A stretch of 64,000 nt of DNA from assembly GCA_025345505.1 (NCBI GenBank), contig JANVCC010000018.1, forward strand, positions 10,679,178 through 10,743,177. Reading direction: 5' to 3'. A program made the position numbers and the translations under genes. Origin of the DNA: Todiramphus chloris collaris (lineage: Eukaryota; Chordata; Aves; Coraciiformes; Alcedinidae). The stretch's first letter is position 1, and each line of letters begins with the position of its first letter. Below are positions 31,770 through 46,765 of this stretch, piece by piece. The notes under the pieces were generated by a model, which was given only the letters and a program-made list of their open reading frames with translations, did not search any database and was not told the origin of the DNA.

Positions 31770-34626
31770 TACAGATATATATCAAAGCAGTGGACTAAAT
31801 CAGTTTTGCTTAGAGAAAAAGTCTTGAAAGAAACACTCCTGAGCTAACTGACATTTAAAAAACCACAATTTTATTTAGGTGAAGTGCTGTGCACATTTGT
31901 AGTTCCATGTGAATAATAGTAGTATTATTACTGTTGTTGACAGTCACAATAGCTGGGAATCTTGGCTGAGCAGCATTTGGATAAAACCTAAAGCTCAACA
32001 GAGAAGAAAAAGAGGAAAGAGAAAAAGTCACTGCAAGGAACCTGGAAGACTTTTCTCTGTGATTTGATCAAAAGGCTTTTCCCAAAGGTGGGACAGGAGA
32101 AGGGAAGGACACAGCCCATTATGTCACCCTCTGGGAATAAGAAGTATGGGCAGGTCTAGACTAAACCACAGGTATTCAAACAACACCAGATCTCAGGTAC
32201 ATTTGTCTATTATCTCCAGAGATCAACGCCCCAAAGGGGAAGCAATCTTGAACAAAGACTTTCAAAGGATGAATGGAAGGATCTACAGGAACACTATATT
32301 CCCATTCCTGGTCTAAAACGGTGCAAGAAGGGAAAATCCTCATCATATACAAATTATTTTTTCCATCAGTTAGGTTCTTTCCCATCCATAGAAAGAGATG
32401 TAGATAAACACCCTGTGTGTCATATGGATCACTGCTTTCACACAGAGATGCCATCTCCCTGAATATGCTGTTGCTGTGCTAGTACTGACTGTGCTCATAA
32501 GTCAGTGCTGACAAAATGTGGATACTGATACCAGTGATGTAACACTCGATGTTTCCCAAAGGTGTCTCCTTTCTGGGCAACTGGCCAGCTAAAGGAGACA
32601 GTATCATCCCACAGAGTAGGGCTTCTCCCCAGTTTTATCCCTTCTACTCCAATCGACTATTGGGGCATGCAGACTTCCATGAGATCAATTCAAGTGAACT
32701 GGATGTTTGGAGGGGGGACATTACCACACAGATTCTGTTTCCTCAGCACTGCAACTTTGTATTACCACTTTCCAGTGGGTTTCTGTGGTTTTCTCTGCTC
32801 TTTCTGGTATCAGACATGATCACAAGGGCTCATTTTAGAGAAATCTATAAACCTATCAGTATAAATTGGAACATGTTTGGGCTTTGCAAGCAAAAGGCAG
32901 AGTTGCCTCCTCTTCTGCATTTGCCTGCTTAACTAGCTTAAATCCTTCGGCACACAGTAGCTTTGAATTTCAGTGCCTTTTTGCCATGAGAAAACCACCA
33001 CTGAAGCAAAAAGCTACAGTGGGCAGAGCTGCTTTTTCTGTTACAGTTAAATCAACCAGCTTAGAGCTTACCTGTCACTTGGTTCCTTTAAGATCTTACA
33101 ATTCTTCATATACTTAGTCTATAAATGACTTAACACTGGAATACAGTAAGACCATACAAAGAAATAGTACAAAATACATTCTAAAATCTGTAGAGAACAA
33201 GTTACTCTATTTAAAAATTATCTTAATCTAAAAAGGTGAACAAAACTATAGAAATAAAAGAGATGCATTAACATGCATGCTTAAAAAACAGCTATTATCC
33301 ATGGCTATTTTCCCAACACCAGGGTATCTGACTGTATGCACTATTTGTCATCATTATAATGACTGAAGTTTCAATAACATAATTAGGAGTCAGATGTAAA
33401 GAAGACATAATAAAAAGTGTCTAAGCCATATACTTTTCTAATCCTGATTCCTTGCTCCTTTATTTGTCACACAATCTTGGTGTAGTTACATGTTCTCCTC
33501 TGGACTAAGCTACCCTCGGTGCACCACACCGAGTGAAGGTAACTGTACCACTTCAGCTGCACATGAAATTCTGAGTGTGACAAATGCAAAACTCATGTCT
33601 TCACTGTGGTGGTGAATGCAATTTAGTTTCAAATCAGATCCACTGAATTCTTTCCTCGGTTACACAAAAACCTCAACTAAATCCACTCGCAAGGAGCAAA
33701 AGACAAGTTCTGTTTATAGACACAGCAAAGTATAACTAGAGTGATGTATCAAAATCAATGATTCCACTAATAAACGTTACCTCAAAAACATGTTAAAAAA
33801 TGTAGACTGATGCAGTTTAAACTGCCCAACAGTGTAATTATGGTAACAGCTCACACTGGGGAACAACTGTTGCTTTTCCACAGTGAGTAATGAATATGAG
33901 TAATAGATTTGACTTTTTCCCCCAAGTATTCTGGTAAACATGTTAAATAAATCAGGTTGTAGGCTTTCATGAATGCACAACAACAGCTACTCAGTCCTCA
34001 GCAAGCACAGAGCAATACGATAACAATAATAATGGCAAAAAAAATGAGTTCAGTATTGGGATGAGAATTCAAAGGAGAATTAGTCATACATGCCCTTGGA
34101 TAAGTTAGCTCTCTTATCTTATGAGAGCAGCAGATCATATAATCTTTAATATTCTTGTACCTCCGAGTCAATAAAGATTAATATAAAGCCCTGTAGACAT
34201 TAGTGTTTGAACAATAAACTATGTAATCATGCTACCAACTGCTTTCCAGAAGGATGCTGGTTATGGTTGCCAAGAGGGATCCTCCCAGGAACAGTATTCT
34301 TGGTAGTGCCAGTTCCCAAAATGTCCTTTTAAAGATTGCAGATGGGAGATAAAGCTCAGTTCCTGACACACCTTCTCTATGAGCTGACTGTGTCTAACAG
34401 TCTCTCAAGATTACTTATTTCTAGAGAAACACTAATGACAGATATTTCACGTGTATTTGATAGACTCACATTTCATACCAGATGTAATAAAGGATGAAAA
34501 ATAATGAGCTAGTTTTAGTACGCTGTTAAATTCTCAAACAAAAATATATTAAACATATGAGAAGCCAAGCATAAAAAAATAAAGCATTTTCTCAACTGGT
34601 TGCTATTATCACAGAAGTAACATGTA

Positions 34627-35055
34627 TCATAGAATCATTATGGTTGGAAAGGACCTCAAGGGTCATCAAGTCCAACCTTTGTCCTAGCATTTCTCTAACC
34701 ACTACACCATATCCTCAAGCTCCACATCTAATCGTTCTTTAAACACCTCCAGGGATGCTGACTCCACCACCTCCCTGGGCAGCCTGTTCCAGTGCCCAAC
34801 TACCCTCTCAGTGAAGAATTTCCTCCTAATATCTAATCTAAACCTCTCCTGACGCAACTTTAGTCCATTCCCCCTTGTCCTATCATTACTAATTTGAGAG
34901 AAGAGACCAACACCAGCCTCTCTACAGCCTCCTTTTGGGTAGTTGTAGAGGGCAATAAGGTCTCCTCTCAGCCTCCTCTTCTCTAGACTAAAGATGTAGG
35001 CATCTTCTCTAGCATGGAAGCTTTTCTGAATTTGTCCTCTTAACTGCATTGCTTT
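34627..35055 (-). mobile_element. CR1 LINE 3' fragment
   Basis: On - the frame 35049-34702 is unbroken for 115 codons and carries [31 protein letters not shown] and [18 protein letters not shown], the C-terminus of CR1 ORF2. The 3' end is atcatagaatcattatgg on +. The better-preserved frame suggests a younger insertion than the SMC6-intron copies, but the catalytic core is absent. Sense to VSNL1. Confidence 0.93.
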
Positions 35056-38000
35056 CTCAACACAGTCCTGGCTTAAAGGGTCTTCCGGACAGTCATGGGA
35101 TTTTTAAGCCTCTAAACACTTCATAAATCATCTGTGAGAAGCATTCACTGAACGACCTGTATCTCAGGGCAGCTGTTTCTAGAGTGCAACTGATTTCACA
35201 GAAACTCCACGTAGCATCTGATTTAAAATATATTACAGAGTTGGCATTGTATCTGGTTTAGAATTCATGCTCTCATAAGAATAGGGCAAAGTCACCCTTG
35301 TCATAGCGTGAGATCCTTATACAGAGGTGGCAGCATCTTCATAACTAAAGTTACAAACACATTTCCTTGTAAAGACGTCTCAAATTCTTTGCATCTTTCC
35401 TCTGTGACAGCCAAATCCCTAAGAGTGATAATACTGCCCAGGCGAAGACCTTCAACGAATCAGCCAGGAAATTCAGTCTCCTAACAAGAAATACAGAAGA
35501 ATTGTACATAGTCCCTGTTAAACAATCGGAGAGAAGAAACTTGAAATATGCCTTAGACAGGACACATCTGAAGAAAAACAGCAGCCTACCAAGCTAATGT
35601 GCACCAGTGCTTTTTAGTGCTGTCAAAATATGGAGAAGCTTCTCTTCCAGGCATTTCTTCCTGCACCTGGGCTGGAGCCCAGAGGCTACGTAGTCCAGCT
35701 GCCAGGATAGATTCAGCAGCATCCTCTGCAATGACCCCAGGCAGACACAACTCATGAGAAAGAAGGTAAAAGCCTAAACCACAGCACCAAAGCTCTCCAT
35801 CTGAATGTTTTAAGCACTCACCCAAGGAAATAACACTACTGGGTAGCAGCAGTATTTTGGGTTGTCTGAGTATGCTGGAGAGAGAATTCTGACATCTATG
35901 AAGGTCAATCAGAAAAGGCTTTCTGAGGTAACTCTGTTCTCCCTTTCTTCACAAGTGTTGGGGTAAGTCTGTACCCCTGCTAGCTCAGTCTCTCCTACTA
36001 GAGTGTAAGCAGACCACCCTCACTCTTAGGAAGTTCCCAGAGCTCAAAGGTATTTTCACAGAAGGTTGACAGTTGAAGACTCCCTGTGTCAAGGCTTTGA
36101 CTCTCTCTGTTTGGGGAACAGTGAGAGCACACTCAAAGCAAGCACAGAAAAAGGTAGATTTTTCACAGCTATCCAGGTTGTTCATCAAGAAAACTGTCTA
36201 AATTTAATCTAAATAAATCCCTGCTGGAAGACAAGGGAGATCTGAAATTTAATCATTTCTACTTGCTGTCAGCATCAATACTTCTTCCAGCCCCAAATCA
36301 AAAATATTTATGTCTGGTGCTTTTATTCACTAGATTTCTGACTGACACTCATCTGTGGACAGTCCTGACATCTAATTGGAACCACAGTACCTACATTTGT
36401 CATCTGTGAATGTACCCTCTCTATCCTGGTAGCACTGTTTGCTGAAAAAAGAAATAAATTCTGGGCCAATGCATTTAAATGTTCTGTCAAGTTAAGTTTA
36501 ACAGCCAGCCTGACAAACACCAATTCAGAGTTCATTGCCTCATTCTTCTTCATCAATGGAATGAGAAGCCGCATCTTGATGGGGTAATATATCCCAAGAC
36601 AGGTTATATATCCCAACAGCAGGCGTGACCTGAATCTCATTCCAGGTAAGCACTTCGTGATTTCATGGGTTATGAAGGATTGCATGACTACAGGCTGAAT
36701 ACATGAATAGTTCAGTGAAAAACAAGGTTTTTGTTCTCAACTGAGATATAAAGTGCTACTTTCTCATTCTGTCTTTAATAATGATGTATCTATAACCTTT
36801 CAAGACTTACTAAGGAACTAGTCAGTCCTGTTGCATTTCCAGTGAAATTCATAAATATCTGCAATCTGCAGTAAACTATTCGAACTGATGATATGAAATG
36901 ACAGGGAGAGAAAGAGATGGTGTGGCACTGGAGCTTGAACACGATGCAAATTTCAGGTCACAATATCATGTGTTTGAGTCCTGTCATGAAGCTGAAACGC
37001 AAGTGAAGCTGTCACAGTAATACAGTGACAGCACGGCTCAGCATGCTGGTGAAGTGACTAAAATCCAGAATGACTGCAGAGACAAGGGGAAAAAAAGCTT
37101 GTCTGGGGTTTTTTGGTTTGTTTTTTTTTTTTTCCCCCCTACTTTGTGTACATAAATAGGAAAGATTTGGTTTTGTTGTCCTACGAGCACACTCTGAGAT
37201 GCTGGTCTAAAGCAATGAATGGCCCGTGCTATACTGATAGAGTAGCAGAATATGTTGACTTTTTAACTAAAATCTATCCTTGATATTTCTATTGCTGCAG
37301 TGGAGCTATGTTTTCACAAGAGGGCAATGTACATTTTCTAGTCACAGCAAACTAGTTGCTATGCTTTTCCTTTGACAGATATCAATGCTCTCATTGCCTC
37401 AGGAGGGGTAACAATCTGTACATTTAGCTAGCTATACCAATTTTTAAGATGTGTGGTTAATAACAGGTTTTCAATTTTAAAAAGTGCTGTTTTCACACCT
37501 ACAAAAATCTGAGTGATCCTAAAGTGCTTTGCTACCATCGTTTTAATCCCACAGCCTACCCACATGGGTGGACACCAGTGTACCAGCAAAGCAAAGCAAC
37601 AAAACAAACAAGCTTGTGAGATTGTACATAAATAAGCCACCTACCAATTCTATCACTCTCATACCTGACTTACCACCTTATTACTTCTTGGGTCTATCTG
37701 CTTGTGACTTTTGGGTGGAAAACATTGTGGAATATTTACTTTAAGTAGCCTATAGGAAAACTCATATTCTCAGAAAAAGGGCCACCTCTCATTTGCAGAC
37801 TGAGTCCCCAGTGAAGCAGAGCAAGCCTGACATGTACCAAGAGCACCGGCGTGGCTGCTGATGCAGCGCAGAGTCAGTCCACACCTGCACAACATGCCCA
37901 GGGCTCACACCAGAAGGTGCAAAGCTCATTGTTGCTGTGCAAATTAGTTAAACAGTATACAGACCTTAGCTACGCAACAGACATCAAGAGGTGTCAACCT

Positions 38001-41000
38001 GCTATTCACACTGCATGGTGTGGAAGCACGGAACTCTCCCCAGGAAGACTACCACGGCATCCAGACACAACTATGAGAAATGGCATATATATTTGGCAAG
38101 AATTAGCATGGCTGAATCACCCAAGGCTCTCAAGCCATGAGAGCAAACAGTGCACTACTAAGAGGGCAGGCAAATGCTGGCTGCTCTGGAAGGCCCAGGA
38201 ATTACAGTTTCCATGTAAAGCAGGTGAGATTTTGGTTTTTAAATACCTTGGATCATGAAACTGATCTTCTTCCAGTTTCTCTGTGGAAATGTTGGGTTTT
38301 GGTTTTAGGCAGTAAAAACAAATGTCAAGGCCAACCAATGAGCTAAGATGAGGCTTTTATGTCTCTGTTATGTTTCCAAACAAGTCCAAACCATTTACTT
38401 AGTCATTCACATTTGAATACTGCATCATTCGTTCCTTTACATTGCACTATTTAAAGACAAGTTTTCAGCTTTACTTAAAGACTGTCTGAAGCTGAGGGAG
38501 AGTATAAAGCATGAAGGACCAAGCAGGAGCTTCCACAGTGGGGAACCAGCTTCATACAGCCCCAGTGTCTAACGCTGCTTAACATTTCTGGGCTGCTAGA
38601 AGCTAGATAGCATCCAAATAAGCTTCAGGGAATTGGCATAGCTATGGGGCCCTGAATGCAGTGACTGTTTTCACTGGAAACATTTATGACACTGGAAGGA
38701 AGATTCCCCCACGTTCCTTAGCTTGCACCAAGATCCAGTAGGCTTGTCCTTCTTCTGCCTGGGGACCAGACACAAAGAGGCTATCGCGCTGTTCTACCTC
38801 CAGAACGCCCTTCCACCGGCATCTCTTTTCAGTTGAACTTGAAAAGAGAAGAGCAATTTAATCTTTCCTGCCTTCGACTTGAAGGTTTTGTTCTAAATGT
38901 ATTTTGACAGCAGAAATAAAGACAAAGTTTTAATAGAACTAACTGAACCACAAACTGAATTATGTATTTCCATTTCAGGAGACAATCTCACTGCTAATAA
39001 CATCACTCTCCTTCCACAAGCATGCATGACAGAATTCAAAGTATTTCTCTGCTCCTTCACAGTATTTTGTATCTGGCAGTAGATATGCAGCATACAGAGC
39101 TCCCTGTTACACGTGTATGTGTCATGAGTCTCACTCACTTTGTCCAGGAGTTGGGGTGGGACCATCTGAATTGCTGAACCAGTCTGTCTGGAAAATTTGT
39201 ACACTAGCAGATTAAAATGCAGACTGAACACTGGCAACATCCCTGCTTTGGATTTCTGCCTAGAACCTTCATTTCTTCATATTCAGTGCTCTCTGGAAAC
39301 ATGCAGCATCTTCAGGCTTTCTGTAGGACCCCCACACTAACCATCTTCTCCCAGAATGGAAGCATGTAACAAGGCAGAGTCTAAACCGCACTGACAGCCT
39401 GGAGCATCTTAATTTTCCAACACTGGAACTTTGTTTGGTTCCCATCTTACAGAAATTACTATAGTCACCAAGCAGCTTACTGAACCGGTGGCAAATCCTG
39501 AATAGACACCTTGCTTACATACTTTTTCTTAATTATCCAAACACCCCCTGAAATCTCCAAAAGTGCCAATAAAATAAGTCAGATTTTTCTTTGTGACCAC
39601 ATGGAGGGAGATTGAAAGAACTTAGATTAGCTGCTAAACATATGCTCTAATGAGCACCACTGGATTATTAGTAGTGACTTAGATATAAAAAGCTTTGATC
39701 TTCTTACTCCTGGGTTATTATCCAGTTTCTAGATCTCTTAAGGTCAATCAGAGTGAACAAAAATTCGGATGGGTGAAAATCGTGTGCAATATGAGACAGA
39801 GGAACATGGAATATCGATCACCAGAAGTTTCACTGAATAAAAGAGTCAGACAACAGCAAGCAAGATTAATAAGAGCAAGTCAGAAAAAAGAATTACATTT
39901 AAAAAAAAAATTAGGGTTAATAGCTTGAGGTAATGAGATACAAAGTCTTTCACATGTAGGTCACAAGTTTTAATCCAGCCCTGGTCATAGCAAACTCCAG
40001 TCATTAATAACTGACAGCTGTCTGGCAGTGATGTAGAATGAGATGGTGGTCCTGGTTTAATTGCAAAATAAAGCACATTGACAGAAGTGTAACGCTGTTA
40101 AAAGTCCAGGCAGAAAGGTCAAGGACTAACTGGGCATTGAGAAAACGCCTTACTGAAAAGCTTCATTTTCTATTAGTGTCAACTTGAGGTATCTCAAGGG
40201 TAATACATCTTTGTGAGGGAACAGAGAACAAAATAGTTCAAAGAGAGCTGTAGAAATTCTGCTGCCTTGAACTCAGATCAAGGGCCAGCTCCCCAGCGGT
40301 GCTTCCACTGAACTGCTAGTGCTACACCAGTTCATATTGGACCAGGGCTTCTCCCTGTTGCTTTCAACAAAGGCAGCACAGAAGCCAGGGCTAGCAGATG
40401 AGAGGGCAGATACATAGAGCCATAGAGCCAGAGAAGGAAGGCAGAGAGCAAACCAAGGCCACAGAAAAAGAGACTGAGGGAAAAAGGAACTCTGAACAAG
40501 CTTAGAGGATGACAACACCGAAGATGATCTTAGCACTGGGCCTTTTCCCACGTGGAGTCCCCTGGCTTTCATGTCTTGGTCCCACAAAGAGTTTATTATA
40601 TGTACTGCTGGTCCCACTACTATCTGAAGTAGGTCCCAGCAGGTATCTTGGCCACATCTCACTAACCCTTGCTGCCCCTCAGCTCAAGGTCCCTCTAAAG
40701 AGTCACAGCAATATGCCAAGCGAGAAGTAAGGTTTGGGTAGAGTATGAAGTTGTAATTCACACCATCGGAATAAACAGTCCACACAGAAATGATGAGTAA
40801 GATACAGAACTTACTGCTGCCTTTTTGGAACCTTTACTTTACAATCAGAGAAAGTCCAGAATTTCCAAAGCCCATGTGAAGCATCTAACATTCACAGCAG
40901 GAAGTGACAGATTATTTTACAGCTTGCAAGACAGGTCCTCCCACTGCAGACCAGATCAAGTCAGATCTGATTTCTATGTTTAACTAATAAATAGTATCTT

Positions 41001-41066
41001 TCTATTTCATACTTTTTAGTAATGTTTAAGTTTAAAAATTCAACTTTGATTCATAAGAACAAATGG

Positions 41067-41096
41067 TTTTTTTTTTTTCTTTTTTTTTTTTTTTTT
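41067..41096 (+). repeat. T-rich homopolymer tract
   Basis: About 30 bases of T with a single C. Confidence 0.9.
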
Positions 41097-42382
41097 CTCT
41101 AATAACTATGCATTTTTTTTGATGGCTTTCTTTCCCTTTGTCTGTCACAATTCAATCTAAATTAGCTACTCACATTCCCTCAACCATGACCTCCAACAGG
41201 AGACTTGTCTGTCTTAAAATAGGAGGATTCTGAGAATAAAGAATTTTTCTCCAAGTAGGTGATTGCTGGAAATGCCCAAAGGACAACTAGCTTAGATTCC
41301 AACATGGCAAAAGTTACATAAGTGAGCTGAACACAATCTTTTGTAATCAGAGTGACTCTTCAATCATTTTATGGTCATTCTGCGTGGATATTTTGTGTTC
41401 TGCCTTAAAAAATGCACTCGATGCTGTTACATGAAGCACAACATTTTTACATGTAATAGACAAATTATCTGAAGATATTTGTTTGCAAAATTGATGAGTC
41501 AAAGATGTGCCTAAAAAGAATACCTCAGAGTTAAAAATGACACTTTTAAGTCCTTCTTCCTCACAACTACCAGTGGTGTTTTAACTGCTCAGCATAAGAC
41601 ACATGCCAAGAAGGAGTCATGCTTTATTTTGTTTTTTTTTTTTTTCCCAAGTATTTTCCTGTTAAAGCTCCTCCACTTGCTTTTGGAACTGTGTAAGTAA
41701 CATGCAAGAGACACATTTCCAAGTATTTTGCATCTATCAGTTTCTTATAAAAACCAGTGCTCTTTCATATTGTATTTTAGGATTGTGCAGATTCTATAGT
41801 GATCATTCAAATCGCCTCTCCAGATGTTAAACAGGGACAGAGTTATCAACAGATTTCTTTTTCCTTTGAATACTTTCCCTAAGTGAAAAAGTAAACGATA
41901 CAGGAACGTACTGAGGTGTAACAGCTCCAGGAGACCGTTTTCCCAATTTCCAGGATGATTCTGCTAATTTTCAGCCAGATATCCATCCAGGTAACCACTA
42001 GATGGTGGTGGTGTATACCACACAAGGAGTACCTGACACCTTGCTTGGCTTTCTCAGAAACCTCGAGGAAGGAGAAACCTTTCAGCACACTGTACAGCCC
42101 TCCACTGAGGTGTAAGTCAAACAACATCACTGATCCTTCCCAACCAAGAGCCGAGTGCTTTAACTTGCTACAGGCTGTTGTGTCACAAAAGTTGCATAAC
42201 ATGAAGTCTTAACACTTTGGAACAATGTCATGCCCAGTAGCACTGCAGGACATGGACAAAACCAAAAATGAGGCATTCAGGAGTTTGTCTAGACTTCATT
42301 TAAAGTAATCACATTCTTCCCCATCATGCTACAGCTGCCTTTGTGAATTTAGCTCCATAATTGGCAGTGAAAACCACTTGGG

Positions 42383-42404
42383 TTTTTTTTTTTTTTTTTT
42401 TTTT
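42383..42404 (+). repeat. T22 homopolymer
   Basis: Uninterrupted T run preceded by GGG. Confidence 0.9.
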
Positions 42405-45400
42405 CTTAGGGAGTTTACATGTTCTGCTGCTCTTCCTTTGAGCAATGTAATTAAAAGAACCTGCTTAGCATAATTAATTTGCAAACGGGTTGGATGAAAT
42501 GGGATTGTATCCCAAAGGCTTTTTCAGCATGAAGTGAAACTACTTCTTCAAATGTACTATAATCTAGTGTCTCCTGTATATCAATTTCCTGAATTTTGCA
42601 TTTTAAAAGCTCTTCATTTTGAAAGGTGCTACAGTCGGCAGCCCAGTTGTAAGTTGTGTTGCCGATGTAGACAACCTAGATGATACAGCTCATTCTGCAA
42701 ACCAGGTCCCCCTGACTATCTAGCCTCTGAGCTGAGGGAGTCTGTGTAGTCAAGAGCTCCTCTGTGTTGATGAGTTTTTGCTGAAATCGACTTACCTTCC
42801 TCGAAATTCTGCACCTCAACCTGATCTGAAACAACATCATGGCGTTTTAAATGTTGAAGGGAATATTACAGTCAGTCCCTCACAACCAGCCAGAAGAATG
42901 CTGAGGGAATAGGAAGGGAGGAACACCTTCCCACAGGGAGGAGCTGAGACCTCCGCTTCTGTATGGCCACTTGGACCCACTGCAGTTGTCCCCCACCATG
43001 AACAGTTCTCCTGATGGCACCAAGACTTGGCATTATTCCTCCCTCATGTTTAGTTTGTCCATAAGGACAAGGACATAGAGAGAGGGGGTCCTTTAGTTCA
43101 TCACCCTCACTAGCACCTGTTCCACCTGAGCATCTGAGACACTGCCCAAAACACCCATCACAAGGCATACTCACAGGACCCTCCTGCTCCCTGCCTTCCC
43201 TGTGAGCAGTTGTAGAGCCCCAAACTTTCTAGGTGCTGCCTACAGTTAGCAGTTTACTAAGTGCAACATCCACAATTAGCTTCTTTTTTATTATTTATTT
43301 TTTAACTGAGAACTTGCAATGTTGATCTGCAATGGAGAGATTTCATATTTATCAGCTCCCTTCCATGATAAACTCATTTCCAAAGAGTGATAATAAATAA
43401 ATCATTTATGGCATTAACAGCTCAGCTCTAGAGACTTTTAATTTCAATACAATCACTACTAGCTGATAAAACAGGCAAATGGAAAACCCCACCCCCAAAG
43501 CTAATTTAAACCTGATCATCCAAGATTAGAAAGAAAGAATATTAATTTAATGATGTAACTTGAGAAAAGATCATTTGGGTAGTTTTCAAAAAGGGAAGTA
43601 CATTTATGACATGACACTGATGGACAAGTGATGCAGAAAACACAGTCCAATCTCCTTTGGTGAAATTTTTCAACCACTTGAATTTACATGGGGATTAACA
43701 GTCTTGATGTCTGGCAGTGCAAGGCATAGGGACTGTTCTCTACTAAATGACTGATGTGAAGCACCTATTAAAATCAGCTATCATGCAAACAATAGTCATT
43801 TAGCAAGGACATGGTTTCTAATAATTACATGATATTGCCTGCCAATTTAATTTCTATTTAAGCCCTAGTTATACTGCTTTTATAAGCAGTTATTTTCTAA
43901 TACAAGCTATAGAGTTTATCAGGTAGTGAACTGGGTGATGCTGCTTAAGATGTCAGTGATGGGGAACACTTGGGAGGGAAGTTGCTAGATTTCATCTGTT
44001 GATTAAAGACTGGAAGGAATGAACACGCATGATGCTGCCTGATCACTGAACTGGTCACTCCTTGAAAATCAGACGTGTAAATCTAACAATGCTTCTAAAA
44101 TGTGAAGACATTTGAGCAAATTCAATTATTAAAAAAGAGCTATTACCTTTAGTATTGAAGTCCTCTTCCACATACAATCACTGTATCACATCACTGGAGT
44201 GTTAAGGGATATACCACAACTAGAAAGCCAGGAAAATGCACGTGCATACCTGAAGCCTTGATGTACAAATGTATAATAAGCAGGGAGCTTTATCAAGATC
44301 TGTATGTAAGGCTATTAATTAAATTCTTCTAGGTTATAAGCAACAAATGTAAAATCAGAATGATAACACAAAAAAAAAACCCCAAACATATTTTATCTTA
44401 TTTTAAATTATTAAGAGAATGGCAGAGAAACAAGAATTTGATTGCTTCCCTAGTCTTCATAATCTTAACTGTTTAAGATCAAATACTTCATTAAACTGTT
44501 TGATAATTGAGTTTCATTATTAAGTACAATATTGAGTTAGCTATTAAACTTGTTAAACAGGAGACAGATAACCTCTTGAGCAGCAGACTTGAAGAAACTC
44601 ATCATTGCATCTCACATCTCACACTGAGTGCCCATGTGAATTCTCTGATATCTAAGATGCTTTCAGTGCATGTTGGTGCCCTTCCTCCATGAGGGTATTA
44701 CGGCTTCATGTGAACAGCTGTTACAAAAAACATGTAGGAATTTTTATGTTTTGGTGGGGTTTTTTTGGCATTGAGACTTTAATTCCTCTGTCCAAATTGT
44801 ATGAATCATGAACATAGATTCAAACCTCATTAGGGGAAGTCAGACAGCCAGATGCAAACATGCATACAGCTCAATCACATAAGCTGTATTTCCTTAAGAA
44901 AGCAGACAGCAAATATTTTTTCAGATAGATATGACAGACTAATTCTGGGATCAACCAGTAGCCTCAGCCAGAAGCTTTGACACAGGACAGACTGTGCTGT
45001 TCCCTTTGTTCAGCATAATGTGGAAAAGGCTGAGGGAGGCTGACAAAGCCATATTAACACCAAGTGTCAAGGAGACCTTAATGGGAGTTTGGAAAACGAA
45101 GTTGAAATACTTTGAAGTAGGGGTAAGATTACACCTGAACCCCCAGTACACTTTAAGGCACTATGCTGGGAGCTGTAAAGGAGAAGAAACACTACTTCTG
45201 TGGAAGGGCTTGAATTTACTTTGGTGCCCTGCCTCAAGAAGTGCTCTCCACTCTGGGAATGAAGAACTGAGGGACACAGACGTCTTCAGGTCAGGTCAAC
45301 AGATGCAATGTTTACTGGGACTGGGGCTTTACCTAAAACCCCCTCCTGGACATCTCATCAGAGAACCAGCTCTTCCCTGAAAACAATGGCTCAAGTGTCT

Positions 45401-46765
45401 CAGCTTGCTCTACCCACTGAGCAGGCACTTAGATACACACTTTGTGTGAAGAAAAAAGAAAAACAATATCCTGTTGAATCTGTCCAGTTAGGTCAATCGT
45501 ACATTTTTTTGTTTCTTTAATATTTAAATTATGCTGGTACAACCAGGATCTCCTCTGCACAGGCCACTGCACAAAGTCTCCCCAGTGGTACTCTCCTTTT
45601 ATGCAGACTGTTGATACTACTTTTTTCAAAACAAGCCACTCACAAGCAATTGGCAGCTCTTGCCTGGGAAGTGCTTCATCTTCTATATGCAGACTGTTAG
45701 CACCTGGATTTCACTTCTGAAGCCAGAATATTGACACACGGATACTTAAGACACAGACCTTAGAACTTACTTCATCCATCCCAGGTGTCTCTTTCTTGGC
45801 AAAGGCAGATAAAGTGTGATATTCTATCATGTAGGCACAGAGAAAAAGAGCTCAAACCCAAGCAAACATGCTGCAGAACAGCCACTGCTCACACAGTTTA
45901 TTGATTATACACATCCCACGTTGAGCCCTCTGCTAGCAACAGAAGGGAAAATAACAACCACATCATCTTGGTTGCACAACATTGTGGAGGGATAGCTCAC
46001 TGACATCACTAAGTCTTCTTGCTGGAACAGTGCTTTTATATACAAAAGGAGGACGTCTTTTAAAGATTAAGCCACCGAGAAGAAGACATGTCCTTAATGA
46101 GTTCAAAAATTGCCTCATAAGACCAGTCAATGGTTTACTTCTTAATTTATTGGGTAGTTCTCTAGGGGACTTAAAGAATTGTTTTGGCAGCTGACTGAAA
46201 CCATCACAGATTTTGGACTCTTTTACCTTGTATTTGTCCATTATCAGAACTGTCCACCTGACCCTGACTTCTCCCTCTGTGAATAGACTGTTCCTATTTT
46301 ACCAGTAAACTGTTTCACAGCAGACTACTCCTATTTTATCTGAAAGTGAAACAGCACTGTCAGCTTCACAGCACTTTTTCTTACTCCTTCAACACAGAAC
46401 AGCAATTTGCAAGGACGCTTTGGAGTGACAGTTTGAAGACGACAGAAAAAAAGACTACCTGCTTTTTCTGGATCTGCCCTACACTCCCAGATTCAAATGC
46501 TGCTGGTTCTGGAGTGATAACATAATCCTTGTCCTCCAGGGAGTCCCAGCGAGGGTCACTGTAAGCACAGCTGCCAGCACAGTGACTGGCAAACACAACT
46601 CCCCACTGTCGGAGTGAATGCAGTACAGGTTCTGCTCTCATCCAAACTCAGAGGCATTAAGGGATTGATGCTTTTGGCTATCTAACCCAGGGACACGTTC
46701 TTAACAAGGTTACTGAAAAGAACAGTAAGTGGTTGCCCTGACTGATGTCATCTAGATGTGTTTCA

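Larger units (their letters stand above)
25201..34626 (-). other. VSNL1: VSNL1 large intron, segment 3
   Basis: 9.4 kb with no recognised exon or transposon. Points of note are a GC-richer patch at about 25300-25560, a long T-rich tract at 29824-29869, a perfect hairpin at 31514-31545 and a CTAG repeat at 31750-31769. Open frames up to 127 codons (25300-25683 and 32549-32932, both +) lack any recognisable domain. Confidence 0.7.
35056..46765 (-). other. VSNL1: VSNL1 large intron, segment 4
   Basis: 11.7 kb without a recognised exon, RNA gene or transposon. T-rich tracts occur at 37105-37140, 41067-41096 and 42383-42404, and an A-rich tract at 44370-44387. The longest open frames (128-135 codons, for example 37851-38258 and 44994-45380 on +, 40273-40662 on -) show no domain signature and no splice support. 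Confidence 0.7.

Noticed and set aside
37851-38258. 135-codon + strand frame in the VSNL1 intron
   Set aside because: No domain, no start context or splice signals, and no repeat family; the length is within chance for a 64 kb window.
40273-40662. 129-codon - strand frame
   Set aside because: No recognisable domain; Ser/Leu-rich composition looks like translated non-coding sequence.
44994-45380. 128-codon + strand frame in the VSNL1 intron
   Set aside because: Composition and content show no recognisable domain, and there is no supporting splice or polyadenylation structure.
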